A DNA stretch of 64,000 nucleotides from CAZMHL01 sp045605445 (GTDB taxonomy: Bacteria; Bacillota; Clostridia; RGIG6154), in NCBI GenBank assembly GCA_045605445.1, contig JAZUPZ010000030.1, forward strand, positions 62,001 to 126,000, given 5' to 3'. Numbering within the stretch: the stretch's first letter is position 1; every line of letters starts with the position of its first letter. The notes under the pieces were generated by a model. It made no database searches, was not told where the DNA came from, and saw only the letters and a list, made by a program, of their open reading frames with translations. The position numbers and the translations under genes were made by a program. Below are positions 8,312 through 16,791 of this stretch, piece by piece.

Positions 8312-9280
8312 ATGGATATTTTTAATCTTACATTGAAACAGATGTTAATGATGTTTAGTTTAATTTTAGTGGGGTTTCTGCTAAGAAAGAAAAACAAACT
8401 GCCGGAAAATTCAGGTACAGTAATGGCAAAATTGGAAACATTTATCTTTGTGCCGGCACTTTATTTGTTTACCCAAATGACTAAATGCACGATTGAAACC
8501 TTTACGGCAAATGCCTCCCTTATATTGTATGGTTTCGTAATTGTTTTATCTGCCATCATTCTTTCATATCCATTGTCAAAATGTTTTGTAAGAAAAGCTG
8601 CAGATTCACCTGACAGTTTATATCAAAGAAATATTTACAAATATGCTTTGACATTTGGAAATTATGGATTTATGGGTAACTTTATTGTTCTCGGAGTATG
8701 GGGTGACGATTTTTATTATAAATATTCTTTGTTCACTTTTTTGGTAGGAGTATTATGTAGCAGTTGGGGGTTATACATATTGATACCAAAAGAGAAAAAC
8801 GCAAGATTGTTGGATAATTTAAAAAAAGGTCTGCTTACTCCACCGATGATTGCTTTGGTTGTCGGTATGTTATCTGGTCTTCTTAATTTAACGCGATATG
8901 TACCTCAGTTCGTTATTGATGCATTTAACAGTGCCGGCAAATGTCAGGGTCCTGTTGCTATGGTTCTCGCAGGGTTTGTAATTGGCGGATATGATTTTAA
9001 GGAGCTTTTATTAAACAAGAAAATATATATGGTTACTTTTTTAAGACTGGTTGTTCTTCCGGCAATTATAATGCTTGTATTAAAGTATATAGGTACAAAT
9101 GATGAAATAATGACATTGGCACTGATTGCTTTTGGCACACCTCTTGGACTTAATACAATAGTTTATCCTGCGGCATACGGAGGAGATACAAAAACAGGTG
9201 CTTCAATGTCAATGATATCTCATACATTATCCGTGATTTCAATTCCGTTGATGTATTTGATTTTTATAGTGTGGTTATAA
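8312..9280 (+). CDS. AEC-family (auxin efflux carrier-type) membrane transporter
   Basis: 322-residue protein with about ten predicted membrane helices in two halves. It has the AEC look: a start such as TLKQMLMMFSLILVGFLLRK, a central cytoplasmic loop (KEKNARLLDNLKKGLLTPP), and a second half with a conserved TPLGLNTIVYPAAYGGD region. Bacterial AEC carriers move organic acids such as malate or other small anions. Leucine codons here are often TTG or TTA, whereas most neighbours favour CTT, hinting that this gene and the next were acquired together. A hydrolase gene follows 93 bp downstream and may act on the same compound (inference). Confidence 0.85.
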   Translation: MDIFNLTLKQMLMMFSLILVGFLLRKKNKLPENSGTVMAKLETFIFVPALYLFTQMTKCTIETFTANASLILYGFVIVLSAIILSYPLSKCFVRKAADSPDSLYQRNIYKYALTFGNYGFMGNFIVLGVWGDDFYYKYSLFTFLVGVLCSSWGLYILIPKEKNARLLDNLKKGLLTPPMIALVVGMLSGLLNLTRYVPQFVIDAFNSAGKCQGPVAMVLAGFVIGGYDFKELLLNKKIYMVTFLRLVVLPAIIMLVLKYIGTNDEIMTLALIAFGTPLGLNTIVYPAAYGGDTKTGASMSMISHTLSVISIPLMYLIFIVWL

Positions 9281-9373
9281 GCTTGGTTTGCGGTATTCCT
9301 TATAAACAGAAATTTTTGTTGAAGTGTGCCGTAAACAGAGTGTTCGAATAAAAAAGAAGAAAGGACATATAAA

Positions 9374-10972
9374 ATGAAATTATCAAAAGAAACATATGCT
9401 TTTAATTACAAAGCAGGGTATACTTATATAACTTTTAAACAAGCGGAGCTTTTCACCCTGTACCTTTTGCCGAATGAAGAAGGAAAATTTCCTGTTTTGA
9501 TTATAAGGACTCCGTATGTTGATAAGTATGAAAATTGGGAAGAAGCAGATGTGGCAATATCATATATGAATGAATATAAGGAATGGCTGAAAAATGGCTA
9601 TGCAGTAGTTATTCAGCATTGCAGAGGACGAGGAAAAAGCAGCGGTGATTGCATTCCTTATATCAATGAACGTGATGACGGACTAAACTTACATGAATGG
9701 ATAAGAAAACAGCCTTTTTACAACGGGGAACTATATTTAAAAGGAAGAAGCTATTATACTACCGTTCATTATATGACAGCTCCATTTCCCGAGGATGTCA
9801 AAGGAGCAATATTCTCCGTTCAGGATACTGAAAGATATAATATGAACTATACAAACGGATTCCTGAAAAAAGAAAGTCGTGGGTCTTGGTATGTAAGAAT
9901 GTATAAGGCAAAATCCCATATGAGAAAAAATTATACTAAGGATACATTGGATATGTTGCCTGTCAAGGATTTCACAAAAACCGTTTTCGGAGAAAACGCG
10001 GAAGATTTTGATGGTGTGCTCAAAGCTCCAAATAAGGACAATGAGTTCTGGAATACAAAGCTGGGCGGGGCGGAAACAAGAAATGTTACAGATAATCTGG
10101 CATTCCCGGTTTTGTTTACAACCGGATTTTATGATATTTATACCGGTGGAATTTTTGATATGTGGAATAGAATGGATGATAAAAGCAGGAAAAATTGCGC
10201 ATTGCTCGTTTCACCCTATGACCACAGTGATAGCTATAACAAAGAAAATTCATTCGCTTTTGAGGATGGTAAATTAAATGAACATTTTGGTGAAAATTAC
10301 GAAATAGAATGGTTTAACTATATACGAAAAAAAAGAGTTGAAGCACCTTTTGAACTTGGAAAGGTTACCTACTACAGGTTGTTTGAAAATAAGTGGACCA
10401 CTGATGATTTTAAACCATTGAGCAATACTGTGAAGATAAAATTGGGCGATGATACGGTATCATATGTATACAATCCATATGATGCTCCAAGATTCAAAGG
10501 TGGGCTGTCAAGAAATTTTGGTGGAACTGTTTATCAGGATGCACCAAATTCTCACTACGGTATTATATCTGTCTACAGCGAACCTTTTGAAAAGGAAACC
10601 TTTATAAAAGGAAAAATGTCCGCTCAATTAAGGGTTAAATCAGATTGTGAGGATACGTGCTTTTATGTAAGAATAAGCATTACAAAGGAAAATGGGGATT
10701 TGGGACTCAGAGATGACATTACTTCACTTTGTTATCAGCTTGGCGATTATGAGCCAAACAGTGAGGTGGATTTAATGTTTAATTTTGACGAGCATGCCTT
10801 TTTAATAAAGAAAGGTGAAAGGTTAAGAATTGACATTGCATCAGCAGATAATGAACATTATGTTCGACATACTAATCAAAAAGGATTATACAGTGAGCAA
10901 ATATCAGCAAAAATTGCGCATAATACAGTGTATTTGCAAAAATCATATTTGATGTTGCCGGTTGAAGTGTAA
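9374..10972 (+). CDS. CocE/NonD-family alpha/beta hydrolase (S15 X-Pro dipeptidyl-peptidase superfamily)
   Basis: 532-residue serine hydrolase. N-terminal alpha/beta-hydrolase domain: VIIRTPYVDKY near residue 45, QHCRGRGKSSG near 87, and the nucleophile elbow LKGRSYYT near 122 with the catalytic Ser. A C-terminal jelly-roll domain (about 330-532) contains RLRIDIASAD, typical of CocE/X-Pro peptidases. The His is probably in SPYDHSD near 280. Family members cleave esters or N-terminal X-Pro dipeptides; the substrate here is unknown. There is no signal peptide. Codon use resembles the preceding AEC gene rather than the flanks. The elbow is GRSYY rather than the usual GxSYxG, a small deviation. 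Confidence 0.82.
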   Translation: MKLSKETYAFNYKAGYTYITFKQAELFTLYLLPNEEGKFPVLIIRTPYVDKYENWEEADVAISYMNEYKEWLKNGYAVVIQHCRGRGKSSGDCIPYINERDDGLNLHEWIRKQPFYNGELYLKGRSYYTTVHYMTAPFPEDVKGAIFSVQDTERYNMNYTNGFLKKESRGSWYVRMYKAKSHMRKNYTKDTLDMLPVKDFTKTVFGENAEDFDGVLKAPNKDNEFWNTKLGGAETRNVTDNLAFPVLFTTGFYDIYTGGIFDMWNRMDDKSRKNCALLVSPYDHSDSYNKENSFAFEDGKLNEHFGENYEIEWFNYIRKKRVEAPFELGKVTYYRLFENKWTTDDFKPLSNTVKIKLGDDTVSYVYNPYDAPRFKGGLSRNFGGTVYQDAPNSHYGIISVYSEPFEKETFIKGKMSAQLRVKSDCEDTCFYVRISITKENGDLGLRDDITSLCYQLGDYEPNSEVDLMFNFDEHAFLIKKGERLRIDIASADNEHYVRHTNQKGLYSEQISAKIAHNTVYLQKSYLMLPVEV

Positions 10973-11038
10973 TTTTCCATCCTAAACTTGATAAAACCAA
11001 TTGACAATGGCACAATGAGATTTATAAAAGGAGAAAAT

Positions 11039-11470
11039 ATGGAATTTTATGCTAAAAAATTCGGTGAACTTACAAATACCGAGGTTTATGAAATTTTGAA
11101 ATCAAGAATGGAAATTTTTCTTCTGGAGCAGAAAATAATATGTATGGATACAGATGATGCCGATTATAAAAGTCTTCACTGCTTTTTTAAGGAAAATGGC
11201 AGAGTTGTTGCATATCTTCGTGCTTTTGAAAAAGAAGAGGGAATTATAAAAATCGGCAGAGTGCTTACCTTAAATCACGGAAACGGGTTCGGCAGAATAC
11301 TTATGGAAAAAAGCTTTACGGAAATATCAAAAGCGTTTAACTGCAGAAAAATAGTTGTTGATGCACAAAAGCAGGCAGAAGGCTTTTATTTGAAGCTGGG
11401 ATTTGTAACAGTTTCGGGAGAGTTTCTTGAAGAGGGTGTAGTTCACGTTGAAATGGAAAAAGAAGTATGA
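11039..11470 (+). CDS. GNAT-family N-acetyltransferase (ElaA-like)
   Basis: 143-residue acetyltransferase. It begins with FGELTNTEVYEILKSRMEIF and has the acetyl-CoA-binding segment IGRVLTLNHGNGFGRILME (near 75-95), as in ElaA-type GNATs. The ATG at 11039 is preceded by AAAGGAG; a longer reading frame from 10988 lacks a ribosome site. It overlaps the next gene by ATGA, so GNAT, the AlkD-like gene and the ZIP gene form a translationally coupled operon. The acceptor is unknown. Confidence 0.85.
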   Translation: MEFYAKKFGELTNTEVYEILKSRMEIFLLEQKIICMDTDDADYKSLHCFFKENGRVVAYLRAFEKEEGIIKIGRVLTLNHGNGFGRILMEKSFTEISKAFNCRKIVVDAQKQAEGFYLKLGFVTVSGEFLEEGVVHVEMEKEV

Positions 11471-12141
11471 ATATACAAAAAGAACTTTTCAGTTTGCAGG
11501 ATTTAAAATACAGGGATTTTCACTCAAAGCTTATGCCTGATATTGCTAAAGAGTTTGTAATAGGCGTAAGAGTTCCTGATTTGAGAAAACTTGCAAAAGA
11601 TTTTTCAAAAACTGGGGAGAGCAGAGATTTTATAAAAAATCTGCCTCATAAATACTATGAAGAAAATAATGTTCACGCCTTTGTTTTAGAGCAGATTAAA
11701 GACTTTAACGAAGCACTTTGCGAAACCAAAAGTTTTCTGCCTTATATTGATAACTGGGCAACCTGCGATATGTTTTTGCCGAAAGTGTTTGCTAAAAACA
11801 AAGACAAGCTTATAATTGAAATAAAAGAATGGATAAAGTCAGATAAACCATTTACTGTAAGATATGCCATTGTTCTTTTAATGAAGCTTTATCTTAATGA
11901 TGACTTTAAGGAAGAATATATGGAAATGGTTTCTTCGGCAAAATCAGAGCATTATTACGTTAAAATGGCAATAGCCTGGTATTTTGCAACAGCGCTTGCA
12001 AAACAGTATGACCTTGCAATAAGATATATAACAGATAAAAAACTTGAAAAATGGACTCATAATAAAGCAATACAAAAAGCGATTGAAAGCAGAGTAATTC
12101 CAGAAGATATAAAAGAATATCTTAAAGGAGAAAAATTATGA
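11467..12141 (+). CDS. DNA alkylation repair protein, AlkD-like HEAT-repeat family
   Basis: 224-residue, mostly helical protein of the AlkD/DNA alkylation repair family, which uses HEAT-like repeats to bind damaged DNA and remove alkylated bases. Supporting segments are IGVRVPDLRKLAKDF (near 30), the YIDNWATCDMF patch (near 96-107) and repeated amphipathic helices such as FTVRYAIVLLMKLY. Length matches the family. It overlaps the previous stop and the next start by four bases each. Some members of this broad family have no shown glycosylase activity, so the repair role is from family membership only. Confidence 0.85.
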   Translation: MNIQKELFSLQDLKYRDFHSKLMPDIAKEFVIGVRVPDLRKLAKDFSKTGESRDFIKNLPHKYYEENNVHAFVLEQIKDFNEALCETKSFLPYIDNWATCDMFLPKVFAKNKDKLIIEIKEWIKSDKPFTVRYAIVLLMKLYLNDDFKEEYMEMVSSAKSEHYYVKMAIAWYFATALAKQYDLAIRYITDKKLEKWTHNKAIQKAIESRVIPEDIKEYLKGEKL

Positions 12142-12920
12142 ACTTTGAAGTAATAAGAGAAATTTTAATACCTCTTTTGGGAACAATCCTCGGTTCCGCC
12201 TGCGTGTTCTTTATGAAAGATAAAATGGGGGAGAGATTGCAGAAAATTCTTACCGGCTTTGCGGCAGGCGTAATGGTTGCCGCATCAATCTGGAGCCTTA
12301 TTCTTCCGTCTTTAGAACAGTCGCAGAATATGGGAAAGCTTGCCTTTGTTCCTGCAGCTGTGGGCTTCTGGGCAGGTATTTTGTTTCTGCTTGTTCTTGA
12401 TAAGGTTATTCCGCATATTCACCTTGGCGCAAATTCAGCCGAGGGTGTAAAAAGCAGCCTGGGCAGGTCTGCAATGATGACCCTTGCGGTTATGCTTCAC
12501 AATCTGCCCGAGGGTATGGCGGTAGGTGTGGTTCTTGCCGGTGCTGTAAGCTCCGATGCGGCAGTTTCAACAGCAGGCGCTTTTGCTCTTGCTCTTGGAA
12601 TTGCAATTCAGAACTTTCCCGAGGGAGCAATAATAACAATGCCTCTTGCCTCAGAGGGAATGAAAAAGGGAAAAGCCTTCGGTATGGGTGTTTTGTCGGG
12701 TATAATTGAGCCTATCGGCGCAGTTTTAACCTTTGCCGCCGCAGGACTTGTTGTTCCGCTTCTGCCTTATTTCTTAAGCTTTGCCGCAGGGGCAATGATT
12801 TACGTTGTGGTAGAAGAGCTTATCCCCGGAATGTCAACGGGCAAACATTCAAACCTCGGAACATTGATGTTTGCAACGGGCTTTACATTTATGATGATAC
12901 TTGATGTGATACTTGGATAA
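12138..12920 (+). CDS. ZIP-family divalent metal transporter (zinc/iron)
   Basis: 260-residue membrane protein with about eight helices. The ZIP signature is clear: helix 4 has MLHNLPEGMAVGV and helix 5 has AIQNFPEGAIITMPL, the paired His/Asn and Glu metal ligands of the transport site. A His-bearing cytoplasmic loop (IPHIHLG) lies between helices 3 and 4. It would import Zn2+ or another divalent cation. It is the third gene of a coupled operon with GNAT and AlkD-like genes and ends in a strong terminator. The metal cannot be told from sequence; ZupT-like is the closest description. Confidence 0.9.
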   Translation: MNFEVIREILIPLLGTILGSACVFFMKDKMGERLQKILTGFAAGVMVAASIWSLILPSLEQSQNMGKLAFVPAAVGFWAGILFLLVLDKVIPHIHLGANSAEGVKSSLGRSAMMTLAVMLHNLPEGMAVGVVLAGAVSSDAAVSTAGAFALALGIAIQNFPEGAIITMPLASEGMKKGKAFGMGVLSGIIEPIGAVLTFAAAGLVVPLLPYFLSFAAGAMIYVVVEELIPGMSTGKHSNLGTLMFATGFTFMMILDVILG

Positions 12921-12952
12921 AAACAAAAAGCCCTGATGGGCTTTTTGTTTTT
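12919..12952. terminator. Bidirectional terminator after the ZIP gene
   Basis: A perfect 15-bp stem (12919-12933 / 12938-12952) with loop TGAT has A/T runs on both sides and serves the convergent dockerin-SLH gene too. Confidence 0.88.
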
Positions 12953-12956
12953 ATCT

Positions 12957-15900
12957 TTATTTCTTTGCAACTAATTTTACAAGGTCAGGATTTACCGCTT
13001 TTACGGTAACCGGAATTGAATATCCGTTTTTAAGTCTTATAAGGAAAATTGTCTGTTCTTCGCCTCTTGTCATTTTGCTTTTGTCAATTCTTATGTTAAA
13101 AGTATAAGTTTTGTTTGGCTCAAAAGTGCCCTTTGATGGGGTTGTGCTGAGCCATTTTATTGCATTTTCAATTTTCACTTCGTAACCTATAGGTTCAATA
13201 TCTCCCGTTGTAACGGTTAAATTTCCCGTGCCCGTTATAAAATACTTGTCCGCCATCATGTCAATAGGACGGAAAGGCATAAAGTAATCGTCTTTTTTAT
13301 ATTCAAGAGCGCCAATGTCGGGGGCAACTTCTGTGTAGTTATCTGTCATATTGGGAATAACCATACCCTTGTCCTTGGCAACATCGTCAAAAACAGTAAG
13401 ACGGAAATCTGCTCCGGATAGACTTTTGTAGATTGGGAGTCCGAAGCTTCCGTTTGGCATAGTAAAGGGCACTCCGCATCTGGTTGAGTTGGCGGGCTCG
13501 TAAGAACCGTTTTCTGTACGGACGGCTATTGCATTGTAATCGTAAACATTATCACTTTCACGGGTGTTGGCATTGGCAGTTATAGCGGCGCCGTTGCCTA
13601 CTACAATAATATTGTTGTACGCTGTGCAAAGGTGATGCTGTCTGTTTTCATCGGAATCATAGCCTACGCCTTTTACTCCCGCACCTCTTGTTTCCATAGT
13701 ATTGTTTATTATAAAGGTTCTTCCGTGGGAATGGGTACTTCCACCGCCCTGTTTAAGATGAACAGAGCTTACAAAGTATTCATCGCCGCCGTTGAAAAGA
13801 AGATTTCTGAAAAGATAGAGAGGACCTGCCTTTGTAGGGGCATTTGAAATGTTTGTATATGTCTGCTCAATTCTGTTTTTGTAAAAACGAAGATTCATTC
13901 CGCCACCGTCGGTTTCAATGGCATCATCCTGGGCAAAGGCAAGTGTGTTGCCGTAAATATCAGCATCTTTTCCGAAACTGCCGTAAAAAGAGCCGTTGCC
14001 CATTCCTGAAATAACATCATTGTATCTGTGGTCATCGCTGCTTAAAATATCGCAGTATCTTACAACAACGTTTCCTCTGCCGCGAACGGTAATACCTCTT
14101 ACACCTTTAGGGTGAACCCTTTGCCAGGTGAGACCGTTTTCCAATCCGTTGGCAGGCCCTGTCCAGGCGTTTGCTTTGCCTCTTGGGTCGTGAATATAAC
14201 AACGGTCAAAAAGAACGTCGTTTACATCTGCAATGTATAAACCCGAATCGTTGTCGGAGCTTGATCCTTTTTCATCAACGGGTAATACCTCATAGCCGTG
14301 AGCATTTGCAGCAAGTGTTGCCTTTCTGCCCCAGTGCGAAATGTCAAAATTTATTACGTGGACATCGCTTGAATTGTTGCCGATGTAAACGGAGTTGTTT
14401 CCGCCACCCGTGACTGTAAAGCCTTCAAGTACAAGATAGTGACAGTTTGAAATCAGAACCGCTTCATAGCTTGATTTTGAGTATGCTTCTCCTGTTCTTT
14501 CTCCGCCGTTTATAACGGTTTTACCGTTGTCAACAATTTTTATGTAACCGTCAGGAGTGCCCGACAGATTTTGAAGCACAAGAGAACCCTTCTGGTTTTT
14601 AACAATGTCTTTAAGCTGTACTACTTTGGCAATCGGTACATTGGAATTTTTAGTTTTAAAAGTCGTTTCAAAGATGACGTCTTCTTCGCCGGCTTTGGTG
14701 ATAACCGCTTTGAAATTATACTCAGTGCCCTCTTTAAGCTCAACAATTGAGCCTCTGAACTGACTGTGCTCTGCATCGTACTGATTTAAAACAGCACTTC
14801 TATATTCATTTTCGCCTTTTTCTTTATAATAGGCGGTACATACTGCCTTCGTTTCAAAATCAATTTCCGTTCCGTTGTAATCGGAGTCTTCGTATTTTAC
14901 ATAATAGCTTGCATTCTCAAAGGTTGCCCTTATAAATACTTCTTCGAGGGACAGAAAGAAAGGCTCGTGCTCATCATTATAAGTATCAATGTCCGGAATC
15001 TTCCAGGAAAAGCTTACGGGTTCGTATGCAACTCCGTCAACATAAGGGTAAACCAAACCGTCATAATCAGTGCCGCCGCTCATCAGCGTTGCGCCTGTAT
15101 AGAAGGCTTTGTCCGATGGAACATATGTAAAGTCGTAAGTGCGCTTCCATGCCGATGAACCGCCTGCAGATTTTTTGTAGAACAGTCTGAAAGTTACATT
15201 GTTTTTAACATAATTTACCTTTACGGAAAAATCCCTGACAGTTGCATTTACCTCAATGTTGTCTGCGGAAAAATCGTTCAGCTTTCCAGCGGTAGCAGTC
15301 GGTCTGCTCCAGTCTTCAAACCATTTGTTTGAGTCCTGAACGGTAATACAGCTTTCGTCGGATAAAATTCTTTTGTCCCCGGCAAGACGTTCTGCTATAA
15401 TATAGCCCTGCTCCTTGGTGAGCTCATCGTAGGCAGTAAAAGTACCGTCACCGTTGCCAATCATAATTCCGTTGTCTCTCATAAGGGCGATATATGGCAT
15501 TGCCCATTTTGGAACATCACTTTCAACTAAACCCGATATATCTGCTTCTGAAGGGTCAAGTCTCATCATTCGGGAAACAATTACCGCAATTTCTGCTCTT
15601 GTAATTGTGTCTTCCGGGTTTGCATTGCCATTTTCGTCACCGGTTATCATTCCCGCCGCCTTGGCTCTTGAAAATTCGTTGTAGTAAGGAGAGTTTTTGT
15701 CAATGTCGTTAAATCCGGTAGGAGCCATACCAAGGTTCTGACAAAGCTCGTTCATTGAATAAACAAACTCATATCTTGGCATAGGGTCGTTTTTGTTTTC
15801 TTCGGTGTATCCGTTAACGCTTTTTATAAGCGCAAGAATATCCTTTGAATTTATTTCTCCGTCCTTGTTGGTGTCGGCAATGGCAATGGTGTTTGCATCA

Positions 15901-16067
15901 AAGGCTTTGTTAACAGTGTTAAAGCCTGCAACATATTGCCCCAGCAATTTAACGTCTCTCGGGTTTAAAATACCGTCTTGAGTAACGTCACCCAAAATGC
16001 CTGTTGCTCCTGCAACGCTTGTAATAATAAGCGTTAAACTCAGCAACAAAGTAATTACTTTTTTCAT
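12957..16067 (-). CDS. Secreted dockerin + SLH + right-handed beta-helix protein
   Basis: 1036-residue surface protein. Order: signal peptide (1-20); dockerin type I pair with Ca-binding loops DVTQDGILNPRDV and DTNKDGEINSKDI (about 26-90); two SLH-like segments with TRAEIAVIVSRMM and WAMPYIALMRDNGIMIG (about 100-240); two fibronectin-like regions (about 270-480); then a right-handed parallel beta-helix (about 490-900) with pectate-lyase-like coils such as VLEGFTVTGGGNNSVYIG. A C-terminal all-beta tail follows. SLH would hold it on the wall; the beta-helix probably binds or cleaves a polysaccharide such as pectin. A dockerin and SLH on one chain is unusual. Own promoter and terminator. Catalytic residues were not identified. 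Confidence 0.8.
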   Translation of the reverse strand: MKKVITLLLSLTLIITSVAGATGILGDVTQDGILNPRDVKLLGQYVAGFNTVNKAFDANTIAIADTNKDGEINSKDILALIKSVNGYTEENKNDPMPRYEFVYSMNELCQNLGMAPTGFNDIDKNSPYYNEFSRAKAAGMITGDENGNANPEDTITRAEIAVIVSRMMRLDPSEADISGLVESDVPKWAMPYIALMRDNGIMIGNGDGTFTAYDELTKEQGYIIAERLAGDKRILSDESCITVQDSNKWFEDWSRPTATAGKLNDFSADNIEVNATVRDFSVKVNYVKNNVTFRLFYKKSAGGSSAWKRTYDFTYVPSDKAFYTGATLMSGGTDYDGLVYPYVDGVAYEPVSFSWKIPDIDTYNDEHEPFFLSLEEVFIRATFENASYYVKYEDSDYNGTEIDFETKAVCTAYYKEKGENEYRSAVLNQYDAEHSQFRGSIVELKEGTEYNFKAVITKAGEEDVIFETTFKTKNSNVPIAKVVQLKDIVKNQKGSLVLQNLSGTPDGYIKIVDNGKTVINGGERTGEAYSKSSYEAVLISNCHYLVLEGFTVTGGGNNSVYIGNNSSDVHVINFDISHWGRKATLAANAHGYEVLPVDEKGSSSDNDSGLYIADVNDVLFDRCYIHDPRGKANAWTGPANGLENGLTWQRVHPKGVRGITVRGRGNVVVRYCDILSSDDHRYNDVISGMGNGSFYGSFGKDADIYGNTLAFAQDDAIETDGGGMNLRFYKNRIEQTYTNISNAPTKAGPLYLFRNLLFNGGDEYFVSSVHLKQGGGSTHSHGRTFIINNTMETRGAGVKGVGYDSDENRQHHLCTAYNNIIVVGNGAAITANANTRESDNVYDYNAIAVRTENGSYEPANSTRCGVPFTMPNGSFGLPIYKSLSGADFRLTVFDDVAKDKGMVIPNMTDNYTEVAPDIGALEYKKDDYFMPFRPIDMMADKYFITGTGNLTVTTGDIEPIGYEVKIENAIKWLSTTPSKGTFEPNKTYTFNIRIDKSKMTRGEEQTIFLIRLKNGYSIPVTVKAVNPDLVKLVAKK

Positions 16068-16098
16068 ATAAATTCATCCTTTTCCCTTTATTAACTGC

Positions 16099-16127
16099 AT
16101 TATATCAAATTTATTAACTCATTGCAA
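16099..16127 (-). promoter_or_regulatory. Promoter for the dockerin-SLH gene
   Basis: Minus strand TTGCAA (16127-16122), 17-bp spacer, perfect TATAAT (16104-16099) preceded by TGA; about 30 bp before the start codon. Confidence 0.7.
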
Positions 16128-16138
16128 CCGTAAATAAA

Positions 16139-16162
16139 AAAGCAGACCTTATGGTCTGCTTT
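16139..16162 (-). terminator. Terminator after the flavin reductase-rubredoxin gene
   Basis: AAAGCAGACC (16139-16148) pairs with GGTCTGCTTT (16153-16162). On the minus strand the stem is followed by a T-rich run. Confidence 0.8.
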
Positions 16163-16169
16163 AAAGCTG

Positions 16170-16778
16170 TCATGCCAACGGTTCAAAGTCTGAGGCAGGA
16201 TGCTTGCAAAGAGGGCAAATGAAATCCTCGGGGAGGGGATCACCTTCGTAAACATATCCGCATATTTTGCATACATAGCCTTTTTTCTTGCTTTCCTGAG
16301 GCTTTGGTTTAACGTTTTTGTGGTAATAATCATAGGTCATTGAATCAATTGCCGAAACAGATTTAGCCTCCTCAAGGGTGCAGATAAACATCCCGTGAGT
16401 ATCAAGGTCAACATAGCTTTCAACTTTAAGAGAAAGAAGCGCGTTGATATATTTGGGGAGAACAGCAAGCCCGTTTGGCGTATGATAAGGCTTTATTTCG
16501 CTGAATTTGTCTGTATCTTTTCCGCTTGCAAAGCCAAAGGTTTTGAAAATTTCAAAGGGAGCCTCTGTGCTCAGGCAGTTAACGTTCATAATGCCTGTGT
16601 TTTTAATAACATCGTGAGAATAGTTGCTTTTGTTTATTGTAACTGCAACTCTGTTTGGTGTGTCTGTAACCTGAGTTACGGTGTTCACAATAAGCCCGTT
16701 GTCTTTTGTGCCGTCATTTGAGGTTACAACGTAAAGTCCGTATGAAAGCTTGAAAAGTGCTTCAATATTTATTGACAT
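16170..16778 (-). CDS. Flavin reductase-rubredoxin fusion (high-molecular-weight rubredoxin)
   Basis: 202 residues. Residues 1-150 form an FMN-binding flavin-reductase-like domain (LYVVTSNDGTKDNGLIVNTV). Residues about 165-202 are a rubredoxin with CKICGYVYEGDPLPEDFICP, the CxxC...CxxC iron site. Such Hrb proteins pass electrons from NAD(P)H to flavodiiron proteins that remove O2 or NO in anaerobes. The start at 16778 has AAAGGAG at good distance; the longer reading frame overlaps the upstream gene. It lies 13 bp after the D-2-hydroxyacid dehydrogenase, so both are probably one operon. No flavodiiron protein gene is in the window. Confidence 0.9.
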   Translation of the reverse strand: MSINIEALFKLSYGLYVVTSNDGTKDNGLIVNTVTQVTDTPNRVAVTINKSNYSHDVIKNTGIMNVNCLSTEAPFEIFKTFGFASGKDTDKFSEIKPYHTPNGLAVLPKYINALLSLKVESYVDLDTHGMFICTLEEAKSVSAIDSMTYDYYHKNVKPKPQESKKKGYVCKICGYVYEGDPLPEDFICPLCKHPASDFEPLA

Positions 16779-16791
16779 ATTAAAATCTCCT

